Assembly: GCF_021018895.1 (NCBI RefSeq)
Contig: NC_079384.1
Coordinates: 13,617,640-13,681,639 of the forward strand
DNA: 64,000 nucleotides
Source: Seriola aureovittata
Lineage: Eukaryota > Chordata > Actinopteri > Carangiformes > Carangidae
Direction: 5' to 3'
Below are positions 42,101 through 48,615 of the stretch, piece by piece (the first letter of the stretch is position 1; each line of letters opens with the position of its first letter). Under the pieces are notes generated by a model that worked only from the letters and a program-made list of their open reading frames with translations, had not been told where the DNA came from and ran no database searches. The position numbers and the translations under genes are program-made.

Positions 42101-43343
42101 ATAGATTGGTGCTTTGAGCTCACACATGTAGGAAATAAACAGAAAGGGTGTGGAGCACAGGCTGTTTCATATATATATATAGATATATATATATAGCTAT
42201 ATATAGATATATATATAAATGTTGTGTGTATGTATATGTATGTGTTTATGTTCCTAATGTTTCCTTTCTCCATAGTCGGCAGATGACCTGCTTGTAGCTT
42301 CAGCTGAGTGTCCCAGTGATGATGAAGACATTGATCCCTGTGACCCCAGTTCAGGTGAGAACTGTCCACAAATACACACATCACACTGCCCCTTTGAGTT
42401 TTTTTCCATGTGTCCTCCACACCCGCTGCTGCCCTTTTTTTTTCTACCGCTTTGTTGCTCGCCACAATGAATTTTTCATTTCCACTTAGGTTCCTGCCTC
42501 CAGGCATTTCCTAACACGCTCCATCCACTCGCCAATCTTCGTCTCTATCCTTTAGTTTGCTTTCCTTTCCTTTCTTCACCTTCCTTATCCCTTCTTATTC
42601 ATCTTTTCTTTTTTCCTTTCCTTTCCTTTCCTTCACCTCATCTCTATGCAGCCCAAAGAATTCTTATGCAATTTTTTTGACAGCAAACATTTTATATGGT
42701 GTCATGTATTACTGCCCTGCAGCCCTCATTTCCTGAGTGTGTCATAAAGTGTCAAATGTGTATAATATAAATTGATATAATGTTCACCTGTGCTCTGGCC
42801 CTCCTCTCAACAGGGTGTAATGTAATCTGTTTACACATTATGTGATAATGTGGAAACAGCTTTGGCTCTAAGCTGCAGCCTTCCCTTCCCAGCATTATGC
42901 AAAATGCATGTCAAATAATTCATCATGATGATGCATTGTATCTTCTTGCTCCAGCTCTCCACCCACCCTGTTGATATGTAACTCAAATTAATAATGTATG
43001 CCATAAACCTTGACATCACATGCCTCTCCCTCCCCTTACAGCCCGCCCTCCGTTACCGGAGGTGAAGGTGTTCACAGGTCCATCTGAGGTGGTGCGGGAG
43101 AGCAGCAGCACCACGGGCATGGTGGTGGGCATCGTGGCAGCCGCTGCCCTCTGCATCCTCATCCTTCTCTATGCCATGTACAAGTACCGCAACCGTGATG
43201 AAGGCTCCTACCATGTGGACGAGAGCCGCAACTACATCAGCAACTCGGCCACACAGCCCAACGGCAGCGCCAAGGACAAGCCGCTGGGCATCGCCAAGAT
43301 CTCCAAGAACAAGAAGAACAAAGACAAGGAGTACTACGTCTGA
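8911..43343 (+). CDS. nrxn1: Alpha-neurexin-1, 3' part of gene (21 exons, 5' end outside window)
   Basis: Presynaptic single-pass adhesion receptor that binds neuroligins, LRRTMs, cerebellins and other partners through LNS and EGF domains. Joining exons 8911-9212, 10418-10462, 12430-12591, 14618-14689, 15001-15225, 16043-16190, 17137-17267, 18896-19148, 23338-23541, 24708-24734, 27794-27916, 28181-28562, 28944-29134, 29908-30081, 31337-31456, 32293-32474, 34181-34352, 35303-35392, 36495-36805, 42276-42354 and 43042-43343 gives one open frame of about 1230 codons. All junctions are GT-AG and in phase. Domain order is LNS2-LNS3-EGF2-LNS4-LNS5-EGF3-LNS6-stalk-TM-cytoplasmic tail ending EYYV. NRXN1 identity, rather than NRXN2 or NRXN3, rests on the tail ([24 protein letters not shown]) and on linkage to fshr. 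LNS1, EGF1 and SS1 lie upstream of the window. Teleosts carry nrxn1a and nrxn1b; I cannot decide which this is, though linkage to fshr suggests nrxn1b from memory. Confidence 0.95.
9403..9760. repeat. Dispersed MITE-like repeat copy
   Basis: Contains GTTTCAGCTTCTCAAATGTG, GTAAATTGAATATC, GATTGGACCAAACAAGATGT and AATTGACAAATAC blocks matching the other copies. Confidence 0.55.
10003..10078 (+). repeat. (TG)n microsatellite
   Basis: 76-bp TG tract in the intron before the SS2 exon. Confidence 0.95.
10202..10325 (+). promoter_or_regulatory. nrxn1: ACTAAC cluster upstream of SS2
   Basis: Six exact ACTAAC hexamers start at 10202, 10214, 10223, 10240, 10271 and 10320, ending about 90 nt before the SS2 exon. 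ACUAAY is the core of the Quaking/STAR RNA-binding site and resembles the branchpoint. The splicing role is inferred. Confidence 0.5.
10418..10462 (+). CDS. nrxn1: nrxn1 alternative exon SS2 (15 codons)
   Basis: A 45-nt, phase 0 exon between TACAAAG and GTAGAT encodes [15 protein letters not shown], the known SS2 insert of alpha-neurexin-1. An internal GTAAAC at 10442 can serve as an earlier donor, giving the 8-residue HSGIGHAM form. Skipping joins LRQ directly to VTISVDG and keeps the frame. The flanking introns are dense in ACTAAC motifs. Confidence 0.93.
10999..11051 (+). repeat. (TG)n microsatellite
   Basis: TG tract with one A interruption in the intron after SS2. Confidence 0.95.
11167..11553 (+). 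promoter_or_regulatory. nrxn1: ACTAAC cluster downstream of SS2
   Basis: Nine ACTAAC hexamers, starting at 11167, 11171, 11175 (overlapping), 11233, 11328, 11338, 11355, 11398 and 11548; two more at 12097 and 12107. Candidate STAR-protein binding array in the intron after SS2. Confidence 0.5.
12430..12591 (+). CDS. nrxn1: nrxn1 exon: LNS2, middle part
   Basis: Phase 0 at both ends, acceptor TTGTGTAG, donor GAG|GTGGGA. Encodes [19 protein letters not shown] through NNFMGCLKE, the LNS2 region after SS2, including the first cysteine of the C-terminal LNS disulfide. Confidence 0.96.
12592..14617 (+). other. nrxn1 intron
   Basis: AT-rich with scattered short CA runs (13076-13560) and a purine-rich patch (14130-14200). 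Two further ACTAAC motifs near 13208 and 13385. No exon or mobile element recognised. Confidence 0.7.
14618..14689 (+). CDS. nrxn1: nrxn1 exon: LNS2, late part
   Basis: A 72-nt, phase 0 exon with acceptor CCTGAAG and donor AAG|GTATGC. Encodes [20 protein letters not shown] then PKMK. Too short to appear as a sizeable ORF, but conserved residue for residue in neurexins. Confidence 0.95.
15001..15225 (+). CDS. nrxn1: nrxn1 exon: end of LNS2 and start of LNS3
   Basis: A 225-nt, phase 0 exon. It begins GTAAGTGGGGTG directly after CTGCTCCAG, encoding [17 protein letters not shown], then [20 protein letters not shown]. The last 15 codons ([15 protein letters not shown]) differ from the mammalian linker. 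The donor is AAG|GTGAAA. The first six bases match a consensus 5' splice site, which is unusual. Confidence 0.94.
15226..16042 (+). other. nrxn1 intron
   Basis: Mostly a dispersed repeat (15290-15585) and AT-rich sequence; TG-rich just before the acceptor. No exon seen. Confidence 0.7.
15290..15585. repeat. Dispersed repeat
   Basis: Contains AAAAGTCAGAGGATCACTAA, CATTAGGCTTCACCCTCTAG and AATTTCATGGCAATTCATCG followed by TCATTAAGATATTTCAG, a sequence family I recognise from many percomorph genomes. Confidence 0.5.
16043..16190 (+). CDS. nrxn1: nrxn1 exon: LNS3, middle part
   Basis: Acceptor GGCTTACAG after a TG-rich tract, donor TCAG|GTACAG. Enters phase 0, leaves with one base of a Gly codon. 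Encodes [20 protein letters not shown] and [18 protein letters not shown]. Confidence 0.96.
16191..17136 (+). other. nrxn1 intron
   Basis: AT-rich unique-looking sequence, ending in an imperfect GAT/GGT triplet tract (16955-17090) close to the acceptor. Confidence 0.7.
16955..17090 (+). repeat. Imperfect GAT/GGT triplet tract
   Basis: GATGATGATG and GGTGGTGGTG runs mixed over about 135 bp. They create long low-complexity ORFs on both strands that are not genes. Confidence 0.85.
17137..17267 (+). CDS. nrxn1: nrxn1 exon: LNS3, later part
   Basis: Acceptor TTTATTCAG, donor GAG|GTTTGT. Completes the Gly codon, then [19 protein letters not shown] and [18 protein letters not shown] to FPTE; leaves in phase 0. 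It follows a GAT-rich tract by about 50 bp. Confidence 0.95.
17330..17510. repeat. Fragment of dispersed MITE-like repeat
   Basis: GTTCCAGCTTCTCAAATGGT, TAAATTAGATATCTTTTGTC and ACAAGACATTGTCAGC blocks match the copy at 18140-18440. Confidence 0.5.
17515..17640 (-). repeat. tRNA-derived SINE-like fragment
   Basis: Has GGACATGCTGCAAAGGGTCC followed by GGGAATGAACC (a reverse-complement B-box) and TTAACCATCAGCCCACCGG (a tRNA 5' half on the - strand). Degenerate, unlikely to be a working tRNA. Confidence 0.4.
18140..18440. repeat. Best-preserved dispersed MITE-like repeat copy
   Basis: Starts AGAGCTGCAACGATT and ends GTTAGTTGCAGTCCT, so it has short inverted ends (GCTGCAAC and GTTGCAGT). It encodes nothing. 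This fits a non-autonomous DNA element common in percomorphs. Confidence 0.6.
18896..19148 (+). CDS. nrxn1: nrxn1 exon: end of LNS3 and EGF-like domain 2
   Basis: Acceptor CTTCCTCAG, donor AGAG|GTGAGA. Encodes [20 protein letters not shown], then the EGF2 module with six cysteines ([27 protein letters not shown]). Leaves with one base of a split codon. Confidence 0.97.
19149..23337 (+). other. nrxn1 intron
   Basis: 4.2 kb without recognised exon. It has purine-rich (19870-20240, 22590-22700) and pyrimidine-rich (22330-22440, 23155-23330) tracts and an AT-rich middle (20800-21300). ORFs here have low-complexity composition and no family resemblance. Confidence 0.65.
23338..23541 (+). CDS. nrxn1: nrxn1 exon: LNS4, first part
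   Basis: Acceptor TTGTACAG, donor CTAG|GTACAC. Encodes [37 protein letters not shown] and [16 protein letters not shown]. The last base begins either a Gly codon (SS3 skipped) or an Asp codon (SS3 included). Confidence 0.96.
23542..24707 (+). other. nrxn1 intron upstream of SS3
   Basis: Short CA and TG runs only; a pyrimidine-rich tract immediately precedes the SS3 microexon. No other feature seen. Confidence 0.7.
24708..24734 (+). CDS. nrxn1: nrxn1 alternative microexon SS3 (27 nt)
   Basis: Acceptor CTCCCTCCAG, donor GCCA|GTAAGT. Adds DCIRINCTA in frame, with its last base completing Ser with the next exon. This matches the mammalian SS3 insert DCIRINCNS and carries a cysteine pair. Skipping gives NLGKGPE. 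Confidence 0.93.
24735..27793 (+). other. nrxn1 intron downstream of SS3
   Basis: Contains TG tracts (25517-25541, 26677-26763), GA-rich stretches (25060-25140, 25620-25672) and a pyrimidine-rich run (27565-27760) leading to the acceptor. No exon recognised. Confidence 0.7.
26677..26763 (+). repeat. (TG)n microsatellite
   Basis: About 87 bp TG tract in the intron after SS3. Confidence 0.95.
27794..27916 (+). CDS. nrxn1: nrxn1 exon: LNS4, middle part
   Basis: Acceptor ATGTGTAG, donor GAAG|GTAACC. Encodes [20 protein letters not shown] and [20 protein letters not shown]. The exon begins GTAAAG, so acceptor and donor-like sequences abut here too. Confidence 0.95.
28181..28562 (+). CDS. nrxn1: nrxn1 exon: end of LNS4 and start of LNS5
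   Basis: The largest internal exon (382 nt), acceptor CGCCACCAG, donor AAGG|GTGAGC. Encodes [39 protein letters not shown] (LNS4 disulfide), then LNS5 from [15 protein letters not shown] to [11 protein letters not shown]. Confidence 0.97.
28563..28943 (+). other. nrxn1 intron
   Basis: 381 bp, AT-rich; nothing recognised beyond splice signals. Confidence 0.7.
28944..29134 (+). CDS. nrxn1: nrxn1 exon: LNS5, middle part
   Basis: Acceptor CACTCTCTAG, donor AAGG|GTATGC. Encodes [39 protein letters not shown] and AKNLDLKG. Phases match both neighbours. Confidence 0.96.
29135..29907 (+). other. nrxn1 intron
   Basis: Carries two repeat fragments (29395-29560 and 29585-29720); otherwise nothing recognised. 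Confidence 0.65.
29395..29560. repeat. Dispersed repeat fragment
   Basis: Contains AGCACTTCTAAAGCTTACTA, TCCAGTCTTTTCGCCAAGCT and AAGCTAACTG, a fish repeat family also present at 46000-46830. Confidence 0.45.
29908..30081 (+). CDS. nrxn1: nrxn1 exon: LNS5, last part
   Basis: Acceptor TTCAACAG, donor GAAG|GTGAGG. Encodes [40 protein letters not shown] and ERGCEG. The stretch [14 protein letters not shown] lacks a cysteine that I recall as FCNG in mammals. Confidence 0.95.
30082..31336 (+). other. nrxn1 intron
   Basis: TG-interspersed stretch (30420-30525), otherwise unremarkable sequence. No exon seen. Confidence 0.7.
31337..31456 (+). CDS. nrxn1: nrxn1 exon: EGF-like domain 3
   Basis: Acceptor CACTGCAG, donor GACG|GTGAGT. 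Encodes [20 protein letters not shown] and [14 protein letters not shown], a six-cysteine EGF module on its own 120-nt exon, as in other alpha-neurexins. Confidence 0.97.
31457..32292 (+). other. nrxn1 intron where the beta-neurexin promoter is expected
   Basis: 836 bp between the EGF3 exon and the AGTTYIF exon. In mammals the beta-neurexin first exon lies in this intron. Here I see only AT-rich sequence and a 92-bp TC tract. No GC-rich segment, no ATG-led signal-peptide frame and no His-rich beta N-terminus is visible. Confidence 0.7.
31785..31876 (+). repeat. (TC)n microsatellite
   Basis: 92-bp TC tract with one G interruption, in the intron where the beta-neurexin promoter would be expected. 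Confidence 0.95.
32293..32474 (+). CDS. nrxn1: nrxn1 exon: LNS6, first part (alpha/beta shared domain)
   Basis: Acceptor TGGACCAG, donor ATA|GTAAGT. Encodes [37 protein letters not shown] and [12 protein letters not shown]. This is the first exon shared by alpha and beta neurexins in mammals; beta transcripts enter here from their own first exon. Confidence 0.96.
32475..34180 (+). other. nrxn1 intron
   Basis: AT-rich; a dispersed-repeat fragment at 32577-32660. No exon recognised. Confidence 0.65.
32577..32660. repeat. Short dispersed repeat fragment
   Basis: TTTATTTAACCAGGAAGTCT then CTTGAGATAC, a common teleost repeat motif. Confidence 0.4.
34181..34352 (+). CDS. nrxn1: nrxn1 exon: LNS6, middle part, ending at SS4
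   Basis: Acceptor CTCCTCAG, donor TCAG|GTAGGC. Encodes [40 protein letters not shown] and PVIERYPSG. Ends with the first base of the Gly codon at which SS4 is inserted. Confidence 0.96.
34353..35302 (+). other. nrxn1 intron upstream of SS4
   Basis: AT-rich with A-rich stretches (34800-34830). No other feature recognised. Confidence 0.7.
35303..35392 (+). CDS. nrxn1: nrxn1 alternative exon SS4 (30 codons)
   Basis: A 90-nt cassette exon, acceptor AAATTAAAG, donor AAAG|GTAAAA. Encodes [20 protein letters not shown] then [10 protein letters not shown], the SS4 insert that switches neurexin binding among neuroligins, LRRTMs and cerebellins. Skipping it keeps the frame (PSG|RQLTIF). Three TTAAA motifs follow within 45 nt, resembling SAM68/SLM2 control elements of mammalian SS4. 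Confidence 0.96.
35393..36494 (+). other. nrxn1 intron downstream of SS4
   Basis: Starts with a TTAAA/TAAA-rich region (35400-35880), continues with a strongly pyrimidine-rich tract (36100-36250), and ends with a TG-rich tract that runs into the next acceptor. Confidence 0.75.
35406..35435 (+). promoter_or_regulatory. nrxn1: TTAAA triplet downstream of SS4
   Basis: TTAAA at 35406, 35416 and 35431, beginning 14 nt after the SS4 exon. SAM68 and SLM2 repress SS4 in mammals through U(U/A)AA clusters in this intron; the position and motif agree. Confidence 0.5.
36495..36805 (+). CDS. nrxn1: nrxn1 exon: end of LNS6 and O-glycosylated stalk
   Basis: Acceptor GCGTGTAG preceded by a TG-rich tract, donor CAG|GTCAGG. 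Encodes [40 protein letters not shown], then a Ser/Thr/Ala-rich stalk ([25 protein letters not shown]). The stalk is more diverged than the domains. Confidence 0.94.
37115..37300. repeat. Dispersed repeat fragment
   Basis: TTTATTTATGTCGCACATTT, CATACACAGAGGCAATTCAA and AGTGTTTTACGTAATGCAG match a widespread teleost repeat (family name uncertain). Confidence 0.45.
39113..39155 (+). repeat. (TG)n microsatellite
   Basis: TG tract in the large nrxn1 stalk intron. Confidence 0.95.
42169..42218 (+). repeat. (AT)n-rich tract
   Basis: AT repeats with G/C interruptions about 60 bp upstream of the cysteine-loop exon acceptor. Confidence 0.9.
42276..42354 (+). CDS. nrxn1: nrxn1 exon: juxtamembrane acidic cysteine loop
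   Basis: A 79-nt exon, acceptor CTCCATAG, donor TCAG|GTGAGA. Encodes [20 protein letters not shown] then PCDPSS, the conserved two-cysteine acidic loop. It is about 5.5 kb from the previous exon. Joined to the last exon it reads PSSARPP, without a Gly after the serines. Confidence 0.95.
42355..43041 (+). other. nrxn1 last intron
   Basis: Pyrimidine-rich with short TTTCC repeats (42555-42633). I looked for an exon supplying the mammalian GGLANPT segment and saw none. Confidence 0.7.
43042..43343 (+). CDS. nrxn1: nrxn1 last coding exon: transmembrane segment and cytoplasmic tail
   Basis: Acceptor CCCTTACAG. Encodes a short linker, the helix within [20 protein letters not shown], a basic YKYRNRDEG stop-transfer, [16 protein letters not shown], and a C-terminus KNKDKEYYV ending at TGA 43341-43343. 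EYYV is the PDZ ligand for CASK, Mint and Veli scaffolds. The variable tail insert ([17 protein letters not shown]) differs from mammals. Confidence 0.97.
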
Positions 43344-45800
43344 GGCAGAAGGCGTCAAACACACAGACATATACGCATACACCTTTATATATAACGGTAT
43401 ATGTACATAAATAGATATATTCTCAAAAAAAAAAAAAAACACACATATGCACACTGACATAGACATGCCGATGATAATGTTTACTCTCCAATAATCACAC
43501 CTGCACACATGCTGGCAAGCACAAACATATACATATTCAAGCACAAACACACTAACATTTAGGCACCAACATACACATACACACATACAAACAAACAAAC
43601 ACAGACTGGCCCGAGGGCATGGACCCTTATTGTACATTATTAACCAATGAACAGAGCCTCTGAGAGAGGCTTGATTTATGAACATAAACACCATTCCAAA
43701 TGAATTAGAAAGCACCAGTTCAACTCCCAGTTAAGAACCATTTCGGGGCCAGCCAGATAAAAAGACCATTCACTCCCCTGCCCCAGCAGGACCTCTCCAG
43801 TTGGACTCAGAGAGGTCAAGGAAGACTTTAAGTGAAGCAAATGGCAGACTGAGTGTGTTGAGTGAGAGGCAGAGTACAAGGACAAAGATGATGTAAAAGC
43901 ACCAAGACAAGCACTAAGTGTCTCTTCCAAGCTTCTTGGCCTTCCTCCCTGTTAGCAGACGGGACTCAATGAAACACTGAGGATGCTGAAGAAACAAGCA
44001 CACCAATGGTCCAAGTCTAATCCCAAGCAACAGGACAGGAAATCAGGGTGTAAACATAGGGGCAGTGAATTACGAGTGAATAGGCAAAGGCAGGGCTGGT
44101 GCCGTTCACGTAATGGATGGGCTGTGGTTGTTACGCTGCAGAGCTGATGTTTTATGGCGGCCTGTAAATCACGAAGGCGGAATCAGCGGAAAACTGAGCG
44201 ATATTTCCCTGGACAGGATACTTGAGACTTCAGATGCTACCTACAGACACCAGTCGTGCATGACTGCGGTGTCGCACACACATACATACAACACACATGC
44301 ACACAAACTAAAATATTAACAATCTACACATGCAGACATACACGTACCTGCAATGCTAAAGACCCACCATATCTTCATAACTGACTCTGAAGATTATACA
44401 AGAAGACAATGGTGAAAATGACAAAGACCCTTATGATAATTGTTATGGCAATGATGATGATGAATATGAAGAACATTTGGGCAGTATAGACTCTTTGGGG
44501 AAGGGAGGGGGGTCTTATTGCACGTGAATTATCTTACTCCGTGTGATTTATACTGCGTTGAAACTCCAGAGGTTACACTATGACGCACCACCATCATAAA
44601 CTTACCACCTTGGCTTGAAGTATTTCTAAATAAGCACTTCAAATGGTTTTCAGTGTGTGGGATTCAACAATGATTTAATCTCTAAAATCGATTCTCAGTT
44701 CAAATCCTCATTGACAAAGTGTGACCATCTCGAGTGTGCTGCATGCCTGAGTCTCTGAGCTGTGCTGTGGAGTGGTGGCGTGTCCCACTAAGTCCAGAGG
44801 TGGTAGGTTTGTTTGTGGGGGGAGGAGGAGGAGGGGGGGTGTTACGGGTTGCAGTGTAATTCCTGTGCAACACCTGGATGTGTGCGCCCACCACAGGCCA
44901 TGTCGTGGTTTAAGCCGGATGTCTTATAGGCCACGCCCACTATACCTGCTCTAACCAACCACCTTTTATAGCAAAAACCAGCTGAGGAAAAGAATCAAAA
45001 ACAACAAAGTAAATGTTACCATGTGTTGCTAATAGATAGAAAATCCAGTTCATGATGCCATTGGCTATATGACAACTTGAGTTGCTTTAATTTCATTGGC
45101 TCTCCTTTTTCTCTCTCTCTCTTTGTGTCCTTTTGTCTTCATGCTATTGGTTGAGTGACTTATCAATACTCATGACGTGATCAATGCAGGACAGACAGAT
45201 GAGTTTCCAATGGGCTACAGTATAATTATCTGTTTATGGACTTTTGCAGTGTCTGAGCCTTCTACAGCTCAAGAATTGTAGCCCCATGATATATCAATAC
45301 AAACAGTGCCATGATATGAACAAGCCCCTCCAGTTCTTCCAAGCAATTTAACCAACCAGTCAGATGCATGCAAAATGGACAACGGCGAGAAAGGACATGA
45401 AAAGGACTGAGATTTCAAAGTATAATGTCAAAACTAACTTAACATTTTCCCTTATTCTCGCCATCCTTAACTGGCCTTTTTGAGCTCATCTTCCTCCCTT
45501 CTCTTGTTTTCCCCTTGTTTAGTATGTTTCCCTATCTGCCCCTCCAGTTCCTATGTGTCTGTTGCTTTCTTTTCCTGCTCTCTCTGTTGTGTTGCCATCT
45601 GAAACAAAGGAGGTGTCTCAACCAATGGGATTCTACATCTAAGTGTTCATTAACCATGTTTATTTTCTATATGTACAATTTTTCTACAGTATTTACTTTT
45701 ATTTTTATTGTTACGGTTCTTTGATGAACATAAAGTGGAAATTTATTATGAAAAATAGTTTTGAAGATTAATGAGTAAATAAAATATTACCCAAGTGAGC
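43344..45800 (+). other. nrxn1: Probable nrxn1 3'UTR
   Basis: Runs from the TGA to just past the AATAAA at 45778. Contains CA-rich patches, an A14 run (43425-43438), and a G-rich element at 44817-44839. No ORF of interest. The length of about 2.4 kb is inferred from the signal, not from transcript data. Confidence 0.5.
45778..45783 (+). terminator. nrxn1: Candidate nrxn1 polyadenylation signal
   Basis: AATAAA followed about 30 nt later by a GT-rich element (TTTGTGTGTTGGTTTTTG). It is the first combination of hexamer and downstream element I noticed after the stop codon. Other sites are possible. Confidence 0.5.
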
Positions 45801-45999
45801 CTGGAGTGCATTTGTGTGTTGGTTTTTGCTCCCCTCTGCCTGCAGACAGCAGTACTGTGTATCACATCTCCCTCAGCCATGAGTGCAGATCACTTTCTAA
45901 TTCAGACTAATTAATCGCAACCTTCAACTTGTTAGGAGGCAGATGTGTTATGTGCTTTCTGGCAGAGAGTTGGATTAAAACATCAGTTATATCCTCACG

Positions 46000-46830
46000 G
46001 CTCCGTTAGCTTAGCATAAAGACGGAGTGGGATGGATCTCTCCAAAGATAAGAAAATCTGACAATACCTATAAAGTTCACTATGAACATCTTAGTTTAAA
46101 CGATACAAAAGCACAAGTTTAATCATTGAAATTTTAGCTTTTCTCATGGGTTACGTACCTGACTTTTTTTTTCGGTCACCATTAAATTCTTGAAATAGTC
46201 AAGAACATAACAGCTGAATTGTTGTTTTTACCATCATTATAATACACTTAATTAATGAGCAAAATATAACATAACAACATAGATGGGGAGATTCTGAGAT
46301 GGTAGCTGGTGTCACCAGTAGTAGATGGTAGCTGGCCTAGTTTCAGAGGTGCTGGAAGGTGATTTTTTTTTTAACTTTGGACTTGATTCACAGAAAAATA
46401 ACCATTCACATGTTTGATAATCCATTAACTGCTTAAGTATTTACTAGTTTGAGGAATGTTTTCTGGTCTTTAGTTCTTTGGACTGTTGAGCAGATAAAAT
46501 GAGACTTTAGAAGACGTCACCTTGGGTTTTGGGGCCTTGTAATGGGAGATTTTCAATATTTACTGACATTTTATAGACCAACAAATCCATAAAAAATAAC
46601 TGGTAGATTATTTATAATGGTAATAACTGTTGCAGCCCCACCTTGGACAGTGTCAGGCTACTCTAGCTGTTTACTCCTGTTTCCAGTCTTTATGCTAGGC
46701 TAAGATAACCAGCTGCTGGCTGGAGCTGGATATTTAACATACATACATGAGACTGGTACTGATCTTCTTATCTAACTCACCGCCAGAAAGCGAATAAGCC
46801 TATTTCCCAAAATGTCAAAAATATTCCTTT
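46000..46830. repeat. Inverted repeat pair of a TTAGCTTAGCATAAAGAC family
   Basis: Left arm GTTAGCTTAGCATAAAGACG near 46006; right arm reads GTCTTTATGCTAGGCTAAG near 46687, its approximate reverse complement. A related fragment lies at 29395-29560. Confidence 0.45.
46380..46640. repeat. Dispersed MITE-like repeat copy
   Basis: Ends GTAATAACTGTTGCAGCCCC and contains GACGTCACCTTGGGTTTTGG, as in other copies. Lies between the arms of another repeat. Confidence 0.5.
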
Positions 46831-48379
46831 AGTTAACCACTTCTAACAAACTATCTACAAGTTGCAGATTCACCCACATTCCCTTTATTCCCTTTCACCT
46901 CTTGTTTCATCAAAGTAGGGAAAGCAACACCTTTTCTTACAAGTCCTGCTGCATGTATCTGGGACAGTAGACGCACATAAATACCCGCTCGCACACACCG
47001 AGCAGCGCTTTGAAGTATGACTCAGTGCAGTGAACGGTATAAGTCTCTGCAGAGTTGCTGTTTGCCGGATGAAAGATCCCTGAGACTGCAAAGTTGAGTT
47101 TGTGTCCTCAGATGAGGGGAGCCACAAGGACCTACTATTTCAACAAACACCTCCCAAGTCTCGTTATCTTGTTCTCTTGCTGTCTCTCTTTCTTTGACTC
47201 TCTTTTTGTCTTTTGCTGAACAGTTTGTGCTCAACAAAAGGCTTGTGTTCGGCTGTAGCTACCCATCTGTCACTGTGCTGCCCTTGACCGCAGCCAGCCA
47301 GCAGAGAGATAAAGAGACACAGCCCTGTGATATTTATGGGCTGAATAAGGTAGAACTCCACTGATCACCAGTGGCCAATCACTTACCTCATGTTGGCATT
47401 TACAAGATTTACAGAGAGCTCACACCAGTGATTTCAGCAGGTTGTAATGCTCATTACACACCAGAAAACAAAACTGTTGGATGGATGAAAATTGCATAAC
47501 TGAGATAACTATAGTATTCTTAGAACCACTATTGGGTTAAAATATATATACAGCTTGGTCTGAGCATGGTGCAAGAGAAGGCCATGTTGTTTACAACAAA
47601 GATCGGCAAGCGGAATCAATCTGATCCATTTAGCTTTGAAGAGAGTGCCAACACGGAGCCTGGCAGTATTTGGTGTATTTGGCACAGCTTACACTTCATT
47701 CACCGCCAGTTCTTCAGAACACATCCAATCATGTTAAAACTGACCAAACTCATGCACTGGAAATATTGAGTTTGTGTTACACATATTATATAAGCATTAC
47801 GTTACCTCTTCATTTAACAGATCATGTATAGATAGTGAGATGAGCTGACTCCATGTCCGTTGATGATATTGGTTACACCTGTGTTTGATAGTCAACATAT
47901 CTGCTGTGAAAAAGATGTATTGACATCTTAATTTTTTGCATTTTCAAAGCTTGTTGAGCATGAACAGCATCTGTAGTTGGCAGTTCACAGTGTCAAAAAC
48001 ACCTCCCCTGCACAGGTGCAGAGCAATCAGCCACAGATTCATCCACAATTTCATATCATGTATACACACACACACATAGGTGTCAAGGCTCTTCCTCATT
48101 CTCAATCCTTCATCTCTACTCCCCTCTACACCTGCATTTGTCTCTAGCTTTCTGACTCACTCTCTCTCTGCGTTTCTTGCCGTGTGTTTAAGCAAAAATG
48201 GGAGAGTGTGTGTGAGATAGAATATGTAAGTGAGGTATTACACATGTTGTGGGGGACCTAAATCTGTTTACATCTGTACTGTATCGTCTTTATGGGGACA
48301 AAAAGCACGTCCCCATTACATAAATTAATTTTCAAGGTGAAGACATGTATGTTTCGAGTAATTATATGCAAGTGAATGT

Positions 48380-48381
<2 letters not shown>

Positions 48382-48469
<88 letters not shown>

Positions 48470-48485
48470 TGGTGGTGGTGGTGGG
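48382..48485 (+). repeat. (TG)n followed by (GTG)n
   Basis: 87 bp of TG, then a GGT-type triplet run. It faces a CA tract about 85 bp further on. Confidence 0.95.
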
Positions 48486-48567
48486 GTGTCAGGAGCTCAA
48501 GGCCGTGTTTTTCTGCTTTGGAATAAATCACAAAGAGCTCTTTTCCTCCACATGAAGTTATCACTGA

Positions 48568-48570
<3 letters not shown>

Positions 48571-48614
<44 letters not shown>
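48571..48614 (+). repeat. (CA)n microsatellite
   Basis: 44-bp CA tract, inverted relative to the TG tract at 48382-48468. Confidence 0.95.

Positions 48615-48615
<1 letters not shown>

Larger units (their letters stand above)
36806..42275 (+). other. nrxn1 large intron in stalk
   Basis: 5.5 kb. Contains a dispersed repeat (37115-37300), a TG tract (39113-39155), pyrimidine-rich tracts (39450-39720, 41340-41480) and an AT tract (42169-42218) shortly before the acceptor. No exon recognised. Confidence 0.65.

Noticed and set aside
42810..42850. CTCTCAACAG followed by an in-frame stretch with an early TGA, resembling an alternative SS5 exon that ends the protein
   Set aside because: No clear donor or conserved residues; the short stretch is likely chance.
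43053..43715. 220-residue - strand ORF over the last nrxn1 exon
   Set aside because: Antisense shadow of the transmembrane/tail exon plus CA-rich 3'UTR; no family resemblance.
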